Part shown: positions 8,379-17,278 of the stretch, in pieces
Layout of the letters: each line of letters opens with the position of its first letter
Numbering within the stretch: position 1 is the first letter of the stretch
NCBI RefSeq assembly: GCF_018449515.1
Contig: NZ_JAAVUQ010000050.1
Coordinates: 1-47,939 of the forward strand
Length of the DNA stretch: 47,939 nt
DNA from: Caballeronia sp. dw_19
GTDB lineage: Bacteria > Pseudomonadota > Gammaproteobacteria > Burkholderiales > Burkholderiaceae
Direction: 5' to 3'
Notes under the pieces: model-generated
What the model was told of the DNA's origin: nothing
Seen by the model: only the letters and a program-made list of their open reading frames with translations
The model's database searches: none
Program-made: the position numbers and the translations under genes

Positions 8379-9220
8379 AATCCATGGCTGATTACCGAGG
8401 CTCACGAATGAGCGCAACGCTCATGTTCGGCTTGTCGCTGCTCGCGCTTCAGATCGTGCTCGTTGTGTTTGCGCCGCTGATCGCGCCGCATTCTCCAGTC
8501 GACGCCGATCCCATGAACATCCTCAAGCCGCCTTCGTGGCACTACTGGTTCGGCACTGACGTATCGGGCATGGACATCCTCTCGCGCGTCATCTACGCCA
8601 CGCGGATCAACCTGCTCATCAGTGTGACGGCCGTGGTGATCGCGTTTGTCGTCGGCGTGCCCATCGGGCTGTTGACCGGCTTCTACAAGAACCTCCTTAG
8701 CACCCTGGTCATGCGCATCTTCGACTTCATACAGTCGTTCCCTGTGTTCGTTCTTGGCATGGCGCTCGTTTCGGTCATGGGACAGGAAATCTGGAATGTC
8801 GCGATCGTACTGGCGGTGCTGTTCATTCCGATGTTCGCCCGGCTGATCCGCGCGGAGGTGCTGTCGTTGCGCGACCGGCCGTTCATCAGCGCGGCACGTT
8901 GCAGCGGGGCGACCAACGTCGCCATCATGTTCCGTCACATCCTGCCCAACGCAATGACGCCGGCCATCGTGCAGGTGTCGATCAGCATCGGCATGGCGAT
9001 CTTGCTGACAGCCGGGCTGTCGTTCGTCGGGGCGGGCGTGCGCATGCCTACACCGGAGTGGGGCCTGATGGTCGCCAACGGCGCGCAGCAAATGATCCTA
9101 GGCGTGTGGTGGGCAGCTCTTTTTCCGGGTCTCGCCATCATCATCTCGGTGCTGACATTCGCCATTCTCGGCGATGCTGTAAAGCGTCTGGCTGAACCCA
9201 CGTCGCGGGGCGAGCAATGA
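8375..9220 (+). CDS. ABC transporter permease, DppC type
   Basis: The partner permease, 281 residues. Landmarks are the early PLIAPHSPVDADP stretch, HYWFGTDVSGMDILSRVIYATRIN, several membrane helices and the EAA loop FISAARCSGATNVAIMFRHILPNAMTP. It starts with ATGA overlap to the DppB-type gene and ends with ATGA overlap to the ATPase gene. A second in-frame Met (MADYRG, codon 4) is an alternative start. Together with the DppB-type subunit it forms the transmembrane heterodimer. Confidence 0.9.
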   Translation: MKSMADYRGSRMSATLMFGLSLLALQIVLVVFAPLIAPHSPVDADPMNILKPPSWHYWFGTDVSGMDILSRVIYATRINLLISVTAVVIAFVVGVPIGLLTGFYKNLLSTLVMRIFDFIQSFPVFVLGMALVSVMGQEIWNVAIVLAVLFIPMFARLIRAEVLSLRDRPFISAARCSGATNVAIMFRHILPNAMTPAIVQVSISIGMAILLTAGLSFVGAGVRMPTPEWGLMVANGAQQMILGVWWAALFPGLAIIISVLTFAILGDAVKRLAEPTSRGEQ

Positions 9221-10893
9221 ACGCGCACACGGATCAGGTTTTGCTTGAGGTCGAAGACCTGTCGGTTTGCTTCGACAATGCGCCCGGGCGGCGCGTGCTC
9301 GACGCAGTCAGCTTTTCGCTGCGTCGGGGCGAGATACTCGGGATCGTGGGCGAGACGGGCGCCGGCAAGTCAATCCTCGCGCGATCGATCATCGATTTGC
9401 TGCCGGAGGGCGGCCGTATCGCGAGCGGACGCATATCGTTTAATCGGCAGTCCGTATTCGACATGCGCGCTCGCGAGAAGCGGCGCTATCGCGGCGGCGA
9501 TGTCGCACTCATCGGCACCAACGCGAAGATGCTGCTTGATCCTGTCGAAACGGTCGGCGCGCAGCTCGTGCGCGTGCTGAGAGTACACAAGCGAATTGGC
9601 AGGAAAGCGGCGTGGCAGGAAGCAATCGATTTGTTCAGGCAGGTTGGCATTGTCAATCCGGAGGGCCGCGCGCATTCCTATCCGCACGAGTTGTCGGGCG
9701 GGATGGCACAGCGCGTGGTGATCGCGATGGCACTGATCGCGCAGCCGAAGATCCTGCTCGCCGACGACGCCACTCTCGGCCTCGACGCGACCATTCAACT
9801 GCAAGTACTCGACCTGCTGGTGCAGAAAGGCAAGGATTTGGGCCTTGGCGTATTGCTCGTGACTCACGATCTCGGTGTCGTGGCGAATTATTGTGATCGA
9901 GTCGGCATCATGAGGGACGGCAAGCTGATCGAACTCGCCCCCGTCGGAGACTTTCTGAAGGCGCCGGCGCGCCCGTACAGCCGTGAGTTGCTGGATGCCG
10001 CAAAAGTGCGTCCCGCCTTGTTCGATTCCACCGGGCGGGCAAGCAGCGGCGAGCAGGAGATAACAATCAAGCGGCGTCCGTTGCTCGAGGTCGAGCATCT
10101 CGTGAAAACCTTCGTTTCGGAGCGCAGCCATGCGGTCGTACGCGCTATCGATGACGTTTCGTTTTCCATCGCACAGGGCGAGACGCTCGCACTGGTGGGC
10201 GAAAGCGGCTCGGGCAAGACGACTACCGGGCAATGCCTGCTGCGTTTGCTCAATGCGGATTCGGGCGTGATTCGCTTCGATGGCAAGAATATGCTTGACA
10301 TGACGGAGCGTGAATTCCGCGCCGTGCGGCGCCGCATGCAGATGGTGTTCCAGGAGCCCTATGTGTCGCTCAATCCGCGCTGGCAGGTTCGCGATCTCAT
10401 CTCTGAACCGCTCGTGCTTGCACCAAGGCTTTCACGCGGCGATCGTGACGCGCGGATTCTGGAGCTGCTCGATCTCGTCAATCTGTCGCGCAAGCGCGCG
10501 TACGCATATCCGCATGAATTGACCGCCGGCGAGCAGAAGCGCGTGGGTATTGCGCGGGCGCTCGCCGCGAATCCGGACTTCGTGGTCTTCGACGAATGCA
10601 CGACCGCGCTCGATATTCGCGTGCGTGCGCAGATCATCGAGCTGGTGCGCAATCTCCAGGCCGAGATGGGCTTGTCCGCGCTGTTCATCACGCACGACCT
10701 GAACTCGGTTCGCTCGCTCGCGCATTATGTCGCGGTGATGCGCAACGGCAAGATCATCGAGACAGGCGAAGCCGAGACAGTCTTCAACCGGCCAGTCGAG
10801 GAGTACACGAGAAAGCTGCTGCAGGCGGAACTTCCTATCGAGGAAGTCGCCAGGAGCGTTCATCATCTCGACGTCGCAGGAGAAAAACAATGA
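9217..10893 (+). CDS. Fused double ABC ATPase (DppD-DppF type), asymmetric sites
   Basis: A 558-residue protein carrying two nucleotide-binding domains (about 8-265 and 288-545), driving the permease pair. NBD1 has Walker A GETGAGKS (45-52) and LSGGMAQR, but its Walker B reads ILLADD, with Asp184 where the catalytic Glu is expected, and the Q-loop Gln position (around 101, GTNAKMLLDP) is Thr. NBD2 has GESGSGKT (328-335), an intact Q-loop (VFQEP) and Walker B (VVFDE), but its signature is LTAGEQ. In the dimer the NBD1 ATP site is closed by the NBD2 signature, so one composite site looks weakened on both sides while the other stays near consensus. Both H-loops (THD) are kept. The gene overlaps both neighbours by ATGA. 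Confidence 0.9.
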   Translation: MNAHTDQVLLEVEDLSVCFDNAPGRRVLDAVSFSLRRGEILGIVGETGAGKSILARSIIDLLPEGGRIASGRISFNRQSVFDMRAREKRRYRGGDVALIGTNAKMLLDPVETVGAQLVRVLRVHKRIGRKAAWQEAIDLFRQVGIVNPEGRAHSYPHELSGGMAQRVVIAMALIAQPKILLADDATLGLDATIQLQVLDLLVQKGKDLGLGVLLVTHDLGVVANYCDRVGIMRDGKLIELAPVGDFLKAPARPYSRELLDAAKVRPALFDSTGRASSGEQEITIKRRPLLEVEHLVKTFVSERSHAVVRAIDDVSFSIAQGETLALVGESGSGKTTTGQCLLRLLNADSGVIRFDGKNMLDMTEREFRAVRRRMQMVFQEPYVSLNPRWQVRDLISEPLVLAPRLSRGDRDARILELLDLVNLSRKRAYAYPHELTAGEQKRVGIARALAANPDFVVFDECTTALDIRVRAQIIELVRNLQAEMGLSALFITHDLNSVRSLAHYVAVMRNGKIIETGEAETVFNRPVEEYTRKLLQAELPIEEVARSVHHLDVAGEKQ

Positions 10894-11804
10894 GCTTCCC
10901 GCAGAGAATCATGGTCACCGGCGCGGCCGGACTGGTGGGTCATGCCGTGTGCCGCCAATTGCGCGCGCGTGGCGACGAGGTCATCGCAATCGACCGGGTA
11001 GGCGGCGTTGATATTGGCGACATCACGGTGACGGAGTGCGATCTCGGCAATGTTCACAGATTGCATGCGCTGGCACTGGACGGGCTGTCGGATGTGATCC
11101 ATTGCGGCGCCTATTCAGGCCCGATGGTGGCGCGCGACAACCCAGTGGCGATGGTACAGGTCAACATTGTCGGCACGGCGAACATGCTGGAACTGGCCCG
11201 GGTTCATGGCGCGCGGCGTTTCGTGTTCTGCTCGTCGACCAGTGCTTACGGAAATACCCCGCCCGCGCCGGTGAAAGAGGACGTTGTGATGGCGCCGGCC
11301 AGTCTCTACGCCGCGAGCAAGGTTGCGAGCGAGCAACTGGTGGCGGCATATGCGCAGCAATTCGGTGTTGACGGTGTGAGCTTGCGGCTCTCGTGGGTAT
11401 ATGGCCCTCGCCGCACGACCGATTGCATGATTCGCACCATGCTGACCGATGCAATGGCGCAACGTCCCACGCGCGTTCCCTTTGGTGAGGATTTCTATCG
11501 GCAGTACATTTACGTGGAAGACGCCGCCGCCGGGTTGATCTCCGCAATTGACGCACCAAAGCTGCCTCGCCGTACATACAACATTACAGGCGATAGCCGC
11601 CTGACGCTCGGCGAGGTCGCCGGAGTCGTGCGCCGCATACTGCCCTGCGCTGATATCCAACTGGCGCCTGGTCCCGATCCGCTTGATGAACTGCAAGAAC
11701 GCTTCGATATCTCCGCAGCGGCAGCGGACCTTGGCTATCGACCGCGCCATGACATTGAAGCAGGCATCCGCGCCTACGCGGACTGGCTGTCCAAGAACGA
11801 TTAG
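10890..11804 (+). CDS. NAD-dependent epimerase/dehydratase family protein
   Basis: A 304-residue extended-SDR protein. The start ATG at 10890 overlaps the stop of the ATPase gene; an open frame extending upstream belongs to the other gene's coding sequence. The NAD-binding glycine motif is TGAAGLVGHA near the N-terminus. SSTSAYG supplies the catalytic Ser region and SLYAASK the Tyr and Lys (YxxxK), followed by LRLSWVYGPR. Such enzymes act on nucleotide sugars, but several act on sugar acids or hydroxy ketones. In this operon a role in converting the transported compound or its side chain is more likely than in polysaccharide synthesis. Substrate unknown. Confidence 0.85.
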   Translation: MSFPQRIMVTGAAGLVGHAVCRQLRARGDEVIAIDRVGGVDIGDITVTECDLGNVHRLHALALDGLSDVIHCGAYSGPMVARDNPVAMVQVNIVGTANMLELARVHGARRFVFCSSTSAYGNTPPAPVKEDVVMAPASLYAASKVASEQLVAAYAQQFGVDGVSLRLSWVYGPRRTTDCMIRTMLTDAMAQRPTRVPFGEDFYRQYIYVEDAAAGLISAIDAPKLPRRTYNITGDSRLTLGEVAGVVRRILPCADIQLAPGPDPLDELQERFDISAAAADLGYRPRHDIEAGIRAYADWLSKND

Positions 11805-11827
11805 CCCTTGTTTGAAGGAGTTTCAGC

Positions 11828-12586
11828 GTGGAATCATTCTCCCTTCGCGGCAAGACCGCGCTCGTGACCGGCGGTAACAGCGGGATTGGCCGTGCAATCG
11901 TGCAGCTCTTCGCGGCACAAGGTGCGAAGGTCGGCATCTCGCACTGCGCCGATCCGCAAGGCGCGAATGCGCTTGCGTCCGGACTCGTGGCAAGCGGCGC
12001 GGACGTGCTCGTTACAGAGTGCGACGTGACCGATGCTGACTCGGTCACGTCGCTCGGTGCATGGAGCCGCGACCATCTTGGCCCCGTTGACATTCTCGTG
12101 AACGCGGCCGGCATTAGCGGCGAGACGCCGTTCGTGGATCTGTCGATAGAGCAATGGGACCGTATGATGGCCGTCAACCTGCGTGGCACCTTTCTCGTGA
12201 CGAAGCAGTTCTTCGGCGAAATGGTCGCGCGCAAATACGGCCGCGTGATCAACATTGCATCGCAGCTTGCCTACAAAGGCACGCACGACATGAGCCACTA
12301 TTGCGCATCGAAAGCAGGCGTGGTCGGTTTTACACGCGCGCTGTCATACGAAGGCGCACCGCATGGCGTGACGGTCAACGCAATCGCACCAGGTCCGGTG
12401 GAAACCGCGATGCTCGCCGGATTCAGCGACGAGTGGTGCGCCATCAAATTCGGCGAACTGCCTGCGGGCCGCTTTGGCCAGGCCGATGAAATCGCGCCGA
12501 CTGCATTGCTGCTTGCGTCGCAGACGGGCGGGGCTTATTTCATCGGACAAACTCTGTCGCCCAATGGCGGCGATGTGATGCTCTGA
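11828..12586 (+). CDS. Short-chain dehydrogenase/reductase
   Basis: A 252-residue classical SDR, starting with GTG at 11828 behind AAGGAG. It shows the cofactor loop TGGNSGIGRA, an acidic residue after strand 2 region, NAAG, the catalytic Ser (NIASQLAY), and Tyr/Lys in YCASK. The C-terminal end matches the usual FIGQTLSPNGGDVM form. It is placed 23 bases after the epimerase gene in the same operon. It probably oxidises or reduces a hydroxyl on the substrate before or after ring opening; the specific substrate is not visible. Confidence 0.85.
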   Translation: MESFSLRGKTALVTGGNSGIGRAIVQLFAAQGAKVGISHCADPQGANALASGLVASGADVLVTECDVTDADSVTSLGAWSRDHLGPVDILVNAAGISGETPFVDLSIEQWDRMMAVNLRGTFLVTKQFFGEMVARKYGRVINIASQLAYKGTHDMSHYCASKAGVVGFTRALSYEGAPHGVTVNAIAPGPVETAMLAGFSDEWCAIKFGELPAGRFGQADEIAPTALLLASQTGGAYFIGQTLSPNGGDVML

Positions 12587-12621
12587 GCGTATTTAAACGT
12601 CAGCTACAGGAGAGAATCCAC

Positions 12622-13524
12622 ATGGATCTCGACCGCGATTTCATTGGTTATGGCGCGAATCCGCCGAATCCAAACTGGCCCGGCAAGGCACGCATCGCAA
12701 TCAACTTCGTAATGAATTATGAGGAAGGCTCGGAGCCTTCGATTGCCGATGGCGAGAATGCGACGGAGACATGGTTCACCGAATCGGATGGCCTTGACTC
12801 GGGCGTGTCCGGCCGCGACCTTGCGGCGGAAGGCTTGTTCGAATACGGCAGCCGTGTGGGGTTCTGGCGTCTCATGCGTATTTTTCAGGATCGAGGCCTG
12901 ACGCTCACCGTCTATGGCTGCGCGCTCGCGCTCGAACGTAATCCTCAAGCCGCTGCGGCGATCCGCGCGTCGGGGTTCGACGTGTGCAGTCACGGCTGGC
13001 GATGGATCAGGCATTACGGCTTGAGCGAGGAAGTGGAGCGCGAGCACATCCGGCTGGCTATCGAATCACTGGCGCGCACAACGGGCGAGCGTCCATATGG
13101 CTGGTACTGCCGTTACTCGCCGTCTGTAAATACGCGCAAGTTACTTGTGGAAGAGGGCGGCTTTCTCTACGACTCCGATTATTACGGCGACGAGCTGCCA
13201 TTCTGGAAGAACGTCCAGGGCAAGCCGCATTTGGTGATACCCTATTCGCTGACTACGAATGACGGCCAGTATGCCGGCTCTGTAGGTACCGGAAACCAGT
13301 GGTTCGAGTTCATGCGCGACACGTTCGACATGCTGTACCGTGAGGGTGCAACGCAGCCAAGAATGATGTCCGTCGGCCTGCATATGCGGCTCATCGGGCA
13401 TCCGGGGCGCGCGGCGGGATTGGAGCGGTTTATCGACCACGTCATGAAACATGATGACGTGTGGATCGCGCGCCGTATCGACATTGCGCGGCACTGGATC
13501 AAGGAACATCCGCATACACGTTAG
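12622..13524 (+). CDS. PuuE-type allantoinase-like deacetylase-fold hydrolase
   Basis: A 300-residue member of the polysaccharide-deacetylase fold, closest by eye to the metal-independent allantoinases (PuuE). The family hallmark NYEEGSE is present at residues 32-38, with the early segment GYGANPPNPNWPGKARIAINFVMN and the later CSHGWRW (His124). Length fits PuuE proteins (about 300). PuuE opens the hydantoin ring of allantoin, so this enzyme likely also attacks a cyclic amide C-N bond, in parallel to or after the hydantoinase. No ureidoglycolate or allantoate genes are nearby, so classical allantoin breakdown is not supported. It follows the SDR by 35 bases behind AGGAGAG. Confidence 0.8.
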   Translation: MDLDRDFIGYGANPPNPNWPGKARIAINFVMNYEEGSEPSIADGENATETWFTESDGLDSGVSGRDLAAEGLFEYGSRVGFWRLMRIFQDRGLTLTVYGCALALERNPQAAAAIRASGFDVCSHGWRWIRHYGLSEEVEREHIRLAIESLARTTGERPYGWYCRYSPSVNTRKLLVEEGGFLYDSDYYGDELPFWKNVQGKPHLVIPYSLTTNDGQYAGSVGTGNQWFEFMRDTFDMLYREGATQPRMMSVGLHMRLIGHPGRAAGLERFIDHVMKHDDVWIARRIDIARHWIKEHPHTR

Positions 13525-13603
13525 GGCAGTGCGACGCCACAGGTACGCCGGCGCATCGACATGTAGACCGGACGTGCAACTCAAATCCATTCAGACGCAG
13601 CAC

Positions 13604-14323
13604 ATGCTAAAAACCGTTAGCGAAACCAAGTTATCGAAGCCCCGCAAGACCCGCGACGGCGACAACAGCAGCGAAGAGATTTACGAGCAGATCTATGTCG
13701 CATTGCTTGAGCACCGCCTTGTGCCTGGCACGAAGCTGGCGGAAGAGCGGCTCGCCGCTATTTTCGGGGCTACGCGGGCAAGAGTCCGCGATGCACTGAG
13801 CCGCCTTGCTTACGAACAGATCGTCGAGCTTTATCCGAAGAAAGGATGGTTCGTGGCAAAGCCGTCGGTGGATCAGGCGCGGGATGTTTTCGAGGCGCGC
13901 CGCCTGATCGAGCCTGCAGTCATGTATCGGCTGACGCGCGACATCACGCCGGAGAAGCTCGCCCAGTTGCGCGAACATCTACGCCGCGAAATGGATGCGC
14001 GCGCGCGCGGTGACAAGCGCGCAATCATCCGGCTCTCGGGCGAGTTTCACAACCTCGCGGCGGCGCTTGCGGGAAACTCTTCTTACACCCGCAGCCTGCG
14101 TGAGCTTTCCACGCTGACGTGCCTTGTCATTTTGTTGTACAACGCGCCTATCAGCGTCAGTTGCCGGGCGGACGAGCATACGGTCATCGTTGAGGCGATC
14201 GCAGACGGCGATGCAGACGCGGCCGCGAAACTCATGCTCGATCATCTTGATCACATTGAAGGGGCGCTGAATCTCGATGTCGTCGATGACGAAGTCGATC
14301 TGGAAGCAATCTTCAAGCGATAA
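13604..14323 (+). CDS. GntR-family (FCD) transcriptional regulator
   Basis: A 239-residue regulator starting at the ATG 13604 (MLKTVSETK); the longer open frame upstream overlaps the preceding gene and is not family-like. It has an N-terminal winged helix (about 25-90: EEIYEQIYVALLEHRLVPGTKL, ATRARVRDALSRL) and a C-terminal FCD domain (about 95-225) with the metal/ligand histidines in GEFHNL, ADEHTVIVEAI and LDHLDHIEG. It lies in the middle of the island on the same strand. The TTGTCGACAA pair before the hydantoinase gene is a plausible target. FCD domains bind small carboxylates, so the inducer may be a ring-opened acid of this pathway. Confidence 0.9.
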   Translation: MLKTVSETKLSKPRKTRDGDNSSEEIYEQIYVALLEHRLVPGTKLAEERLAAIFGATRARVRDALSRLAYEQIVELYPKKGWFVAKPSVDQARDVFEARRLIEPAVMYRLTRDITPEKLAQLREHLRREMDARARGDKRAIIRLSGEFHNLAAALAGNSSYTRSLRELSTLTCLVILLYNAPISVSCRADEHTVIVEAIADGDADAAAKLMLDHLDHIEGALNLDVVDDEVDLEAIFKR

Positions 14324-14555
14324 GGCGTTGGCGGCGCTCAGCGTTTCGCCGCGTCGACCCGCCCGGCGGGAAACCTCGATGCGTATGCGCCGGCATGCCA
14401 GATAGCTGGCGCTCGCATCCTTATTGGATTCTCTTTTCATGATCCAGATGCGGATGAATCTGCCTTTTATCCGCGGTCTTTTTAGCCTTGTCCAATCGAG
14501 AAAGAAATTCGTTGACGACCTACAGTTATCCCTCACGAGACTGGAACGCCCTCCC

Positions 14556-15920
14556 ATGCCTGACTCCCGCACGTCTGCTGTCGCGCTGTCGCGCGCATTT
14601 GCCTCCGGCAAATCAAACCCTGTCGAGATTGCCGAGGCGGCATTATCGAAAGCGGCGGCTGCACCCGCTGTGTTTCTCACAACCACGCCTGAACGCGCGA
14701 TCAAGCAAGCCGAGCAATCGGCGAGGCGATGGCGTGAAGGCCGGCCGCTCAGTCTGCTCGATGGCGTGCCGCTCGCGTGGAAAGACCTGTTCGATGTCAC
14801 GGGAACCGTAACCACAGCGGGTTCGGCCGTCTTCGCCGCGCGGCAGGCGGCTCGCGCCGATGCATCGCTCGTCAGCGCAGGCGCTCGCGCCGGCATGGTA
14901 TGCATCGGCAAGACCGGCTTGAGCGAGTTTGCGTTTTCAGGGCTCGGACTCAATCCGCATTTCGGCACCGCGACCAACCCCGGTGTCGACAACGGTCGCC
15001 GCGCGCCAGGCGGATCGTCGTCGGGCGCGGCGGTCGCGGTGGCAACCGGCATCGTGCCGATCGCGGTCGGCACCGATACCGGTGGTTCGATTCGGGTGCC
15101 ATCGGCGTTCAACGGCCTTACCGGTTTTCGCGCGAGCGTTGCGCGCTATTCGCGCGAGGGCATGGCCGCGTTATCGGCTACGCTCGATACGTGCGGACCG
15201 CTCGCCACCAACGTGGCCGACTGCGTGGCTTTCGACGCCGTCATTCGTGGCATAGACTTTGTATTGCCTGAAGAAGCCATAATGCCGGGAACGCGCTTCA
15301 TAGTCGATCCAGGATTGCCGGAACGTTATTTCGTCACGGCACCGGTCGCCGCGAACTTCGAGCGCTTCGTCGCGAGGCTGCAAGAGGCGGGCGCCATCAT
15401 TGAACGCAGGCCGCTCGCCACGTTATCAAACTTCAGCGACCTGATGCGCGAGCAGGGCTGGCTCGGTGGCCTCGAAGCGTTCCTGGTGCATCGCGCGCTG
15501 CTCGATTCGCCCGATGCAGCGCGTATCGATCAGCGTGTGCGCACGCGCCTCGAAGCGAACCGCGCTGCGCCGCCGGAGCGCCTCGGGCATCTTCTTGCGC
15601 GGCGCACTGCGTTGATCGCCGAGTTCGCGAAAGACCTTGCGGGCGCCACGCTCGTGATGCCGACTACGCCGCACGTCGCACCGCTGCTTGAGCCTCTCGA
15701 AGCCGATCCCGAGCTGTTCGCGCGCGTCAATCTGCAGACGCTCAGCATGACTATGCCCGGCAGTTTCCTCGATACCCCCGCGATTGCCCTGCCATCGGGT
15801 TCCGACACGGACGGTCTGCCGACCAGCGTGCAGCTCATGCGCACGCAGGGCGACGACGATGCGCTGCTGCGTATCGCCACCGCAGTCGACGCGGCGCTGT
15901 CGCAACATGCTTGCAGATAA
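14556..15920 (+). CDS. Amidase-signature family amidohydrolase
   Basis: A 454-residue enzyme (start ATG 14556, MPDSRTS) of the amidase signature family, which cleaves linear amides with a Ser-cisSer-Lys triad. The triad is visible: Lys76 in PLAWKDLFDV, cis-Ser154 in PGGSSSG and nucleophile Ser178 in GTDTGGSIR. Domain order and length fit GatA-like small amidases, but there are no GatB/GatC partners, so a tRNA role is excluded. In this island it would hydrolyse the open-chain amide made by the ring-opening enzymes, giving acid plus ammonia. The 232 bases upstream hold a TTGACG/TACAGT promoter-like pair (about 14511-14527), so it may start a second transcript. Confidence 0.88.
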   Translation: MPDSRTSAVALSRAFASGKSNPVEIAEAALSKAAAAPAVFLTTTPERAIKQAEQSARRWREGRPLSLLDGVPLAWKDLFDVTGTVTTAGSAVFAARQAARADASLVSAGARAGMVCIGKTGLSEFAFSGLGLNPHFGTATNPGVDNGRRAPGGSSSGAAVAVATGIVPIAVGTDTGGSIRVPSAFNGLTGFRASVARYSREGMAALSATLDTCGPLATNVADCVAFDAVIRGIDFVLPEEAIMPGTRFIVDPGLPERYFVTAPVAANFERFVARLQEAGAIIERRPLATLSNFSDLMREQGWLGGLEAFLVHRALLDSPDAARIDQRVRTRLEANRAAPPERLGHLLARRTALIAEFAKDLAGATLVMPTTPHVAPLLEPLEADPELFARVNLQTLSMTMPGSFLDTPAIALPSGSDTDGLPTSVQLMRTQGDDDALLRIATAVDAALSQHACR

Positions 15921-15958
15921 GCGGCAACCGTATCCCATTCAAACGATGGAGAAAAACG

Positions 15959-16843
15959 ATGGCGAAGGAAATCCTGGTGACATTTGGTATTGACGTCGAC
16001 GCCGTGGCTGGCTGGCTCGGTTCATATGGCGGCGAGGATTCGCCCGACGACATTTCCCGCGGTTTGTTCGCGGGCGAAGTCGGCTCGATGCGCCTGCTGA
16101 AACTCTTCGAGCGCGAAAAGATCAAGACAACGTGGTTTATCCCGGGCCATTCGATTGAAACGTTTCCCGAGCAAATGAAGGCCGTGGCCGACGCCGGGCA
16201 CGAGATCGGCATTCACGGCTATAGCCATGAAAACCCGATCGCAATGACACCGGAGCAGGAAGAGGCGGTGCTCGACCGCAGCATTGAACTGGTGACGCAG
16301 TTGTCGGGCCGGCGCCCGGCCGGCTACGTTGCGCCATGGTGGGAATTCAGCTCTGTGTCGAACGAGCTGCTGGTCAAGAAGGGCATCAAGTACGATCACA
16401 GCCTGATGCACAATGACTTTCACCCGTACTACGTACGAGTGGGCGATGCGTGGGCCAAGATCGATTACAGCAAGCATCCGAACGCATGGATGAAGCCGCT
16501 CGTGCGCGGTCAGGAAACGGATCTGGTCGAGATCCCCGCGAATTGGTATCTGGACGACCTGCCGCCAATGATGTTCATCAAGAAGTCGCCAAACAGTCAT
16601 GGCTTTGTGAACCCGCGCGACATCGAACAGATGTGGCGCGATCAGTTCGACTGGGTGTATCGGGAACACGACGACTATGCCGTGTTCCCGATCACGATTC
16701 ATCCGGATGTCTCTGGCCGTCCGCAAGTGCTGCTGATGCTCGAACGCCTGATAGGGTATTTCCGCTCGCACCAGGGTGTGCGGTTTTGCACTTGCGACGA
16801 AATTGCCGATGACTTCCTCGCCCGTTTCCCGCGCAGCAAATAA
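15959..16843 (+). CDS. Cyclic imide hydrolase / PgdA-like metal-dependent deacetylase-fold enzyme
   Basis: A 294-residue member of the polysaccharide-deacetylase fold, starting at ATG 15959 behind GGAG. It closely resembles the Helicobacter HP0310/PgdA type and, from memory of the literature, the ~293-residue bacterial imidases (cyclic imide hydrolases) of the same fold. Metal-site residues stand at Asp12 and Asp14 (GIDVDA), His86 and His90 (HGYSH). Characteristic stretches are GEDSPDDISRGLFAGEVG, GYVAPWWEFS and FPITIHPDVSGRPQVL. No signal peptide is seen, so it is cytoplasmic, which fits imide hydrolysis better than peptidoglycan deacetylation. With an amidase just upstream it would give imide to half-amide to dicarboxylate. 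A CobW GTPase gene follows, consistent with a metal requirement. Confidence 0.85.
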   Translation: MAKEILVTFGIDVDAVAGWLGSYGGEDSPDDISRGLFAGEVGSMRLLKLFEREKIKTTWFIPGHSIETFPEQMKAVADAGHEIGIHGYSHENPIAMTPEQEEAVLDRSIELVTQLSGRRPAGYVAPWWEFSSVSNELLVKKGIKYDHSLMHNDFHPYYVRVGDAWAKIDYSKHPNAWMKPLVRGQETDLVEIPANWYLDDLPPMMFIKKSPNSHGFVNPRDIEQMWRDQFDWVYREHDDYAVFPITIHPDVSGRPQVLLMLERLIGYFRSHQGVRFCTCDEIADDFLARFPRSK

Positions 16844-16887
16844 GGCACTGAACCTATCCATCGAAGAGCGTCTGCCGGAGTCCGGCG

Positions 16888-16971
16888 GGACGTTATTTCG
16901 GCAAGACGCTGGGCGCCCATCCCGGCAGCTCCGTGATCCAACAGTTCAAGTTCACGAACCTTCAGGAGTGA
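16888..16971 (+). pseudogene. Possible C-terminal relic of a lost gene
   Basis: One frame reads GRYFGKTLGAHPGSSVIQQF then KFTNLQE and stops at TGA 16969-16971, inside the ribosome binding region of the next gene. The composition looks like real coding sequence, but no start codon or upstream part exists: the imide hydrolase ends at 16843 and the frame has no family upstream. I cannot name the family. It may be the tail of a gene deleted between imide hydrolase and CobW partner. Confidence 0.3.
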
Positions 16972-16978
16972 GGCAAGC

Positions 16979-17278
16979 ATGTGCGGCATGTGCGGGCTGC
17001 TTGGCGGAGGTAACCACTGGTCGAACGCCACCGCGCCCCTGGCGGGCGCGAACCCTCGTCGGCAGCGGTTGATTCAAGCGGCGCTCGCCAATCGAGTGCT
17101 GATGCCGTTCCGGCTGAAACTTGATGACTTCCACGGGCGGTCGTTCGTGCTGACTTCGCCGACGGGTGCAAGCGAGATGGTCAACGACTTCTCGCAGGTC
17201 TGGCGCGTGGCTGAGCGCATGCTTGGCCGGCCACTTGACCCACTGACTCTTTTTACAGACGAAGCGGCGGCGCCATGA
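16979..17278 (+). CDS. Small CxxC protein coupled to CobW GTPase
   Basis: A 99-residue protein starting MCGMCGLLGGG, with a CxxC pair in the first five residues and otherwise a short alpha-rich, soluble sequence (DDFHGRSFVLTSPTGAS, FSQVWRVAERMLGRPLDPL). It has AGGAGTGAGG as ribosome site and overlaps the CobW gene by ATGA, so the two are translated together. Function unknown. The N-terminal thiols plus the coupling suggest it either receives or presents a metal for the CobW GTPase or is a small accessory subunit of the imide hydrolase. Conservation of the pair elsewhere could not be checked here. Confidence 0.75.
   Translation: MCGMCGLLGGGNHWSNATAPLAGANPRRQRLIQAALANRVLMPFRLKLDDFHGRSFVLTSPTGASEMVNDFSQVWRVAERMLGRPLDPLTLFTDEAAAP

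Noticed and set aside
14556..15920. Glutamyl-tRNA amidotransferase subunit A
   Set aside because: No GatB or GatC partner genes nearby and catabolic context; only the amidase-signature fold is shared.
15959..16843. Peptidoglycan deacetylase as main role
   Set aside because: No signal peptide or membrane anchor, and it lies among amide hydrolases, so a cytoplasmic imide hydrolase role fits better.
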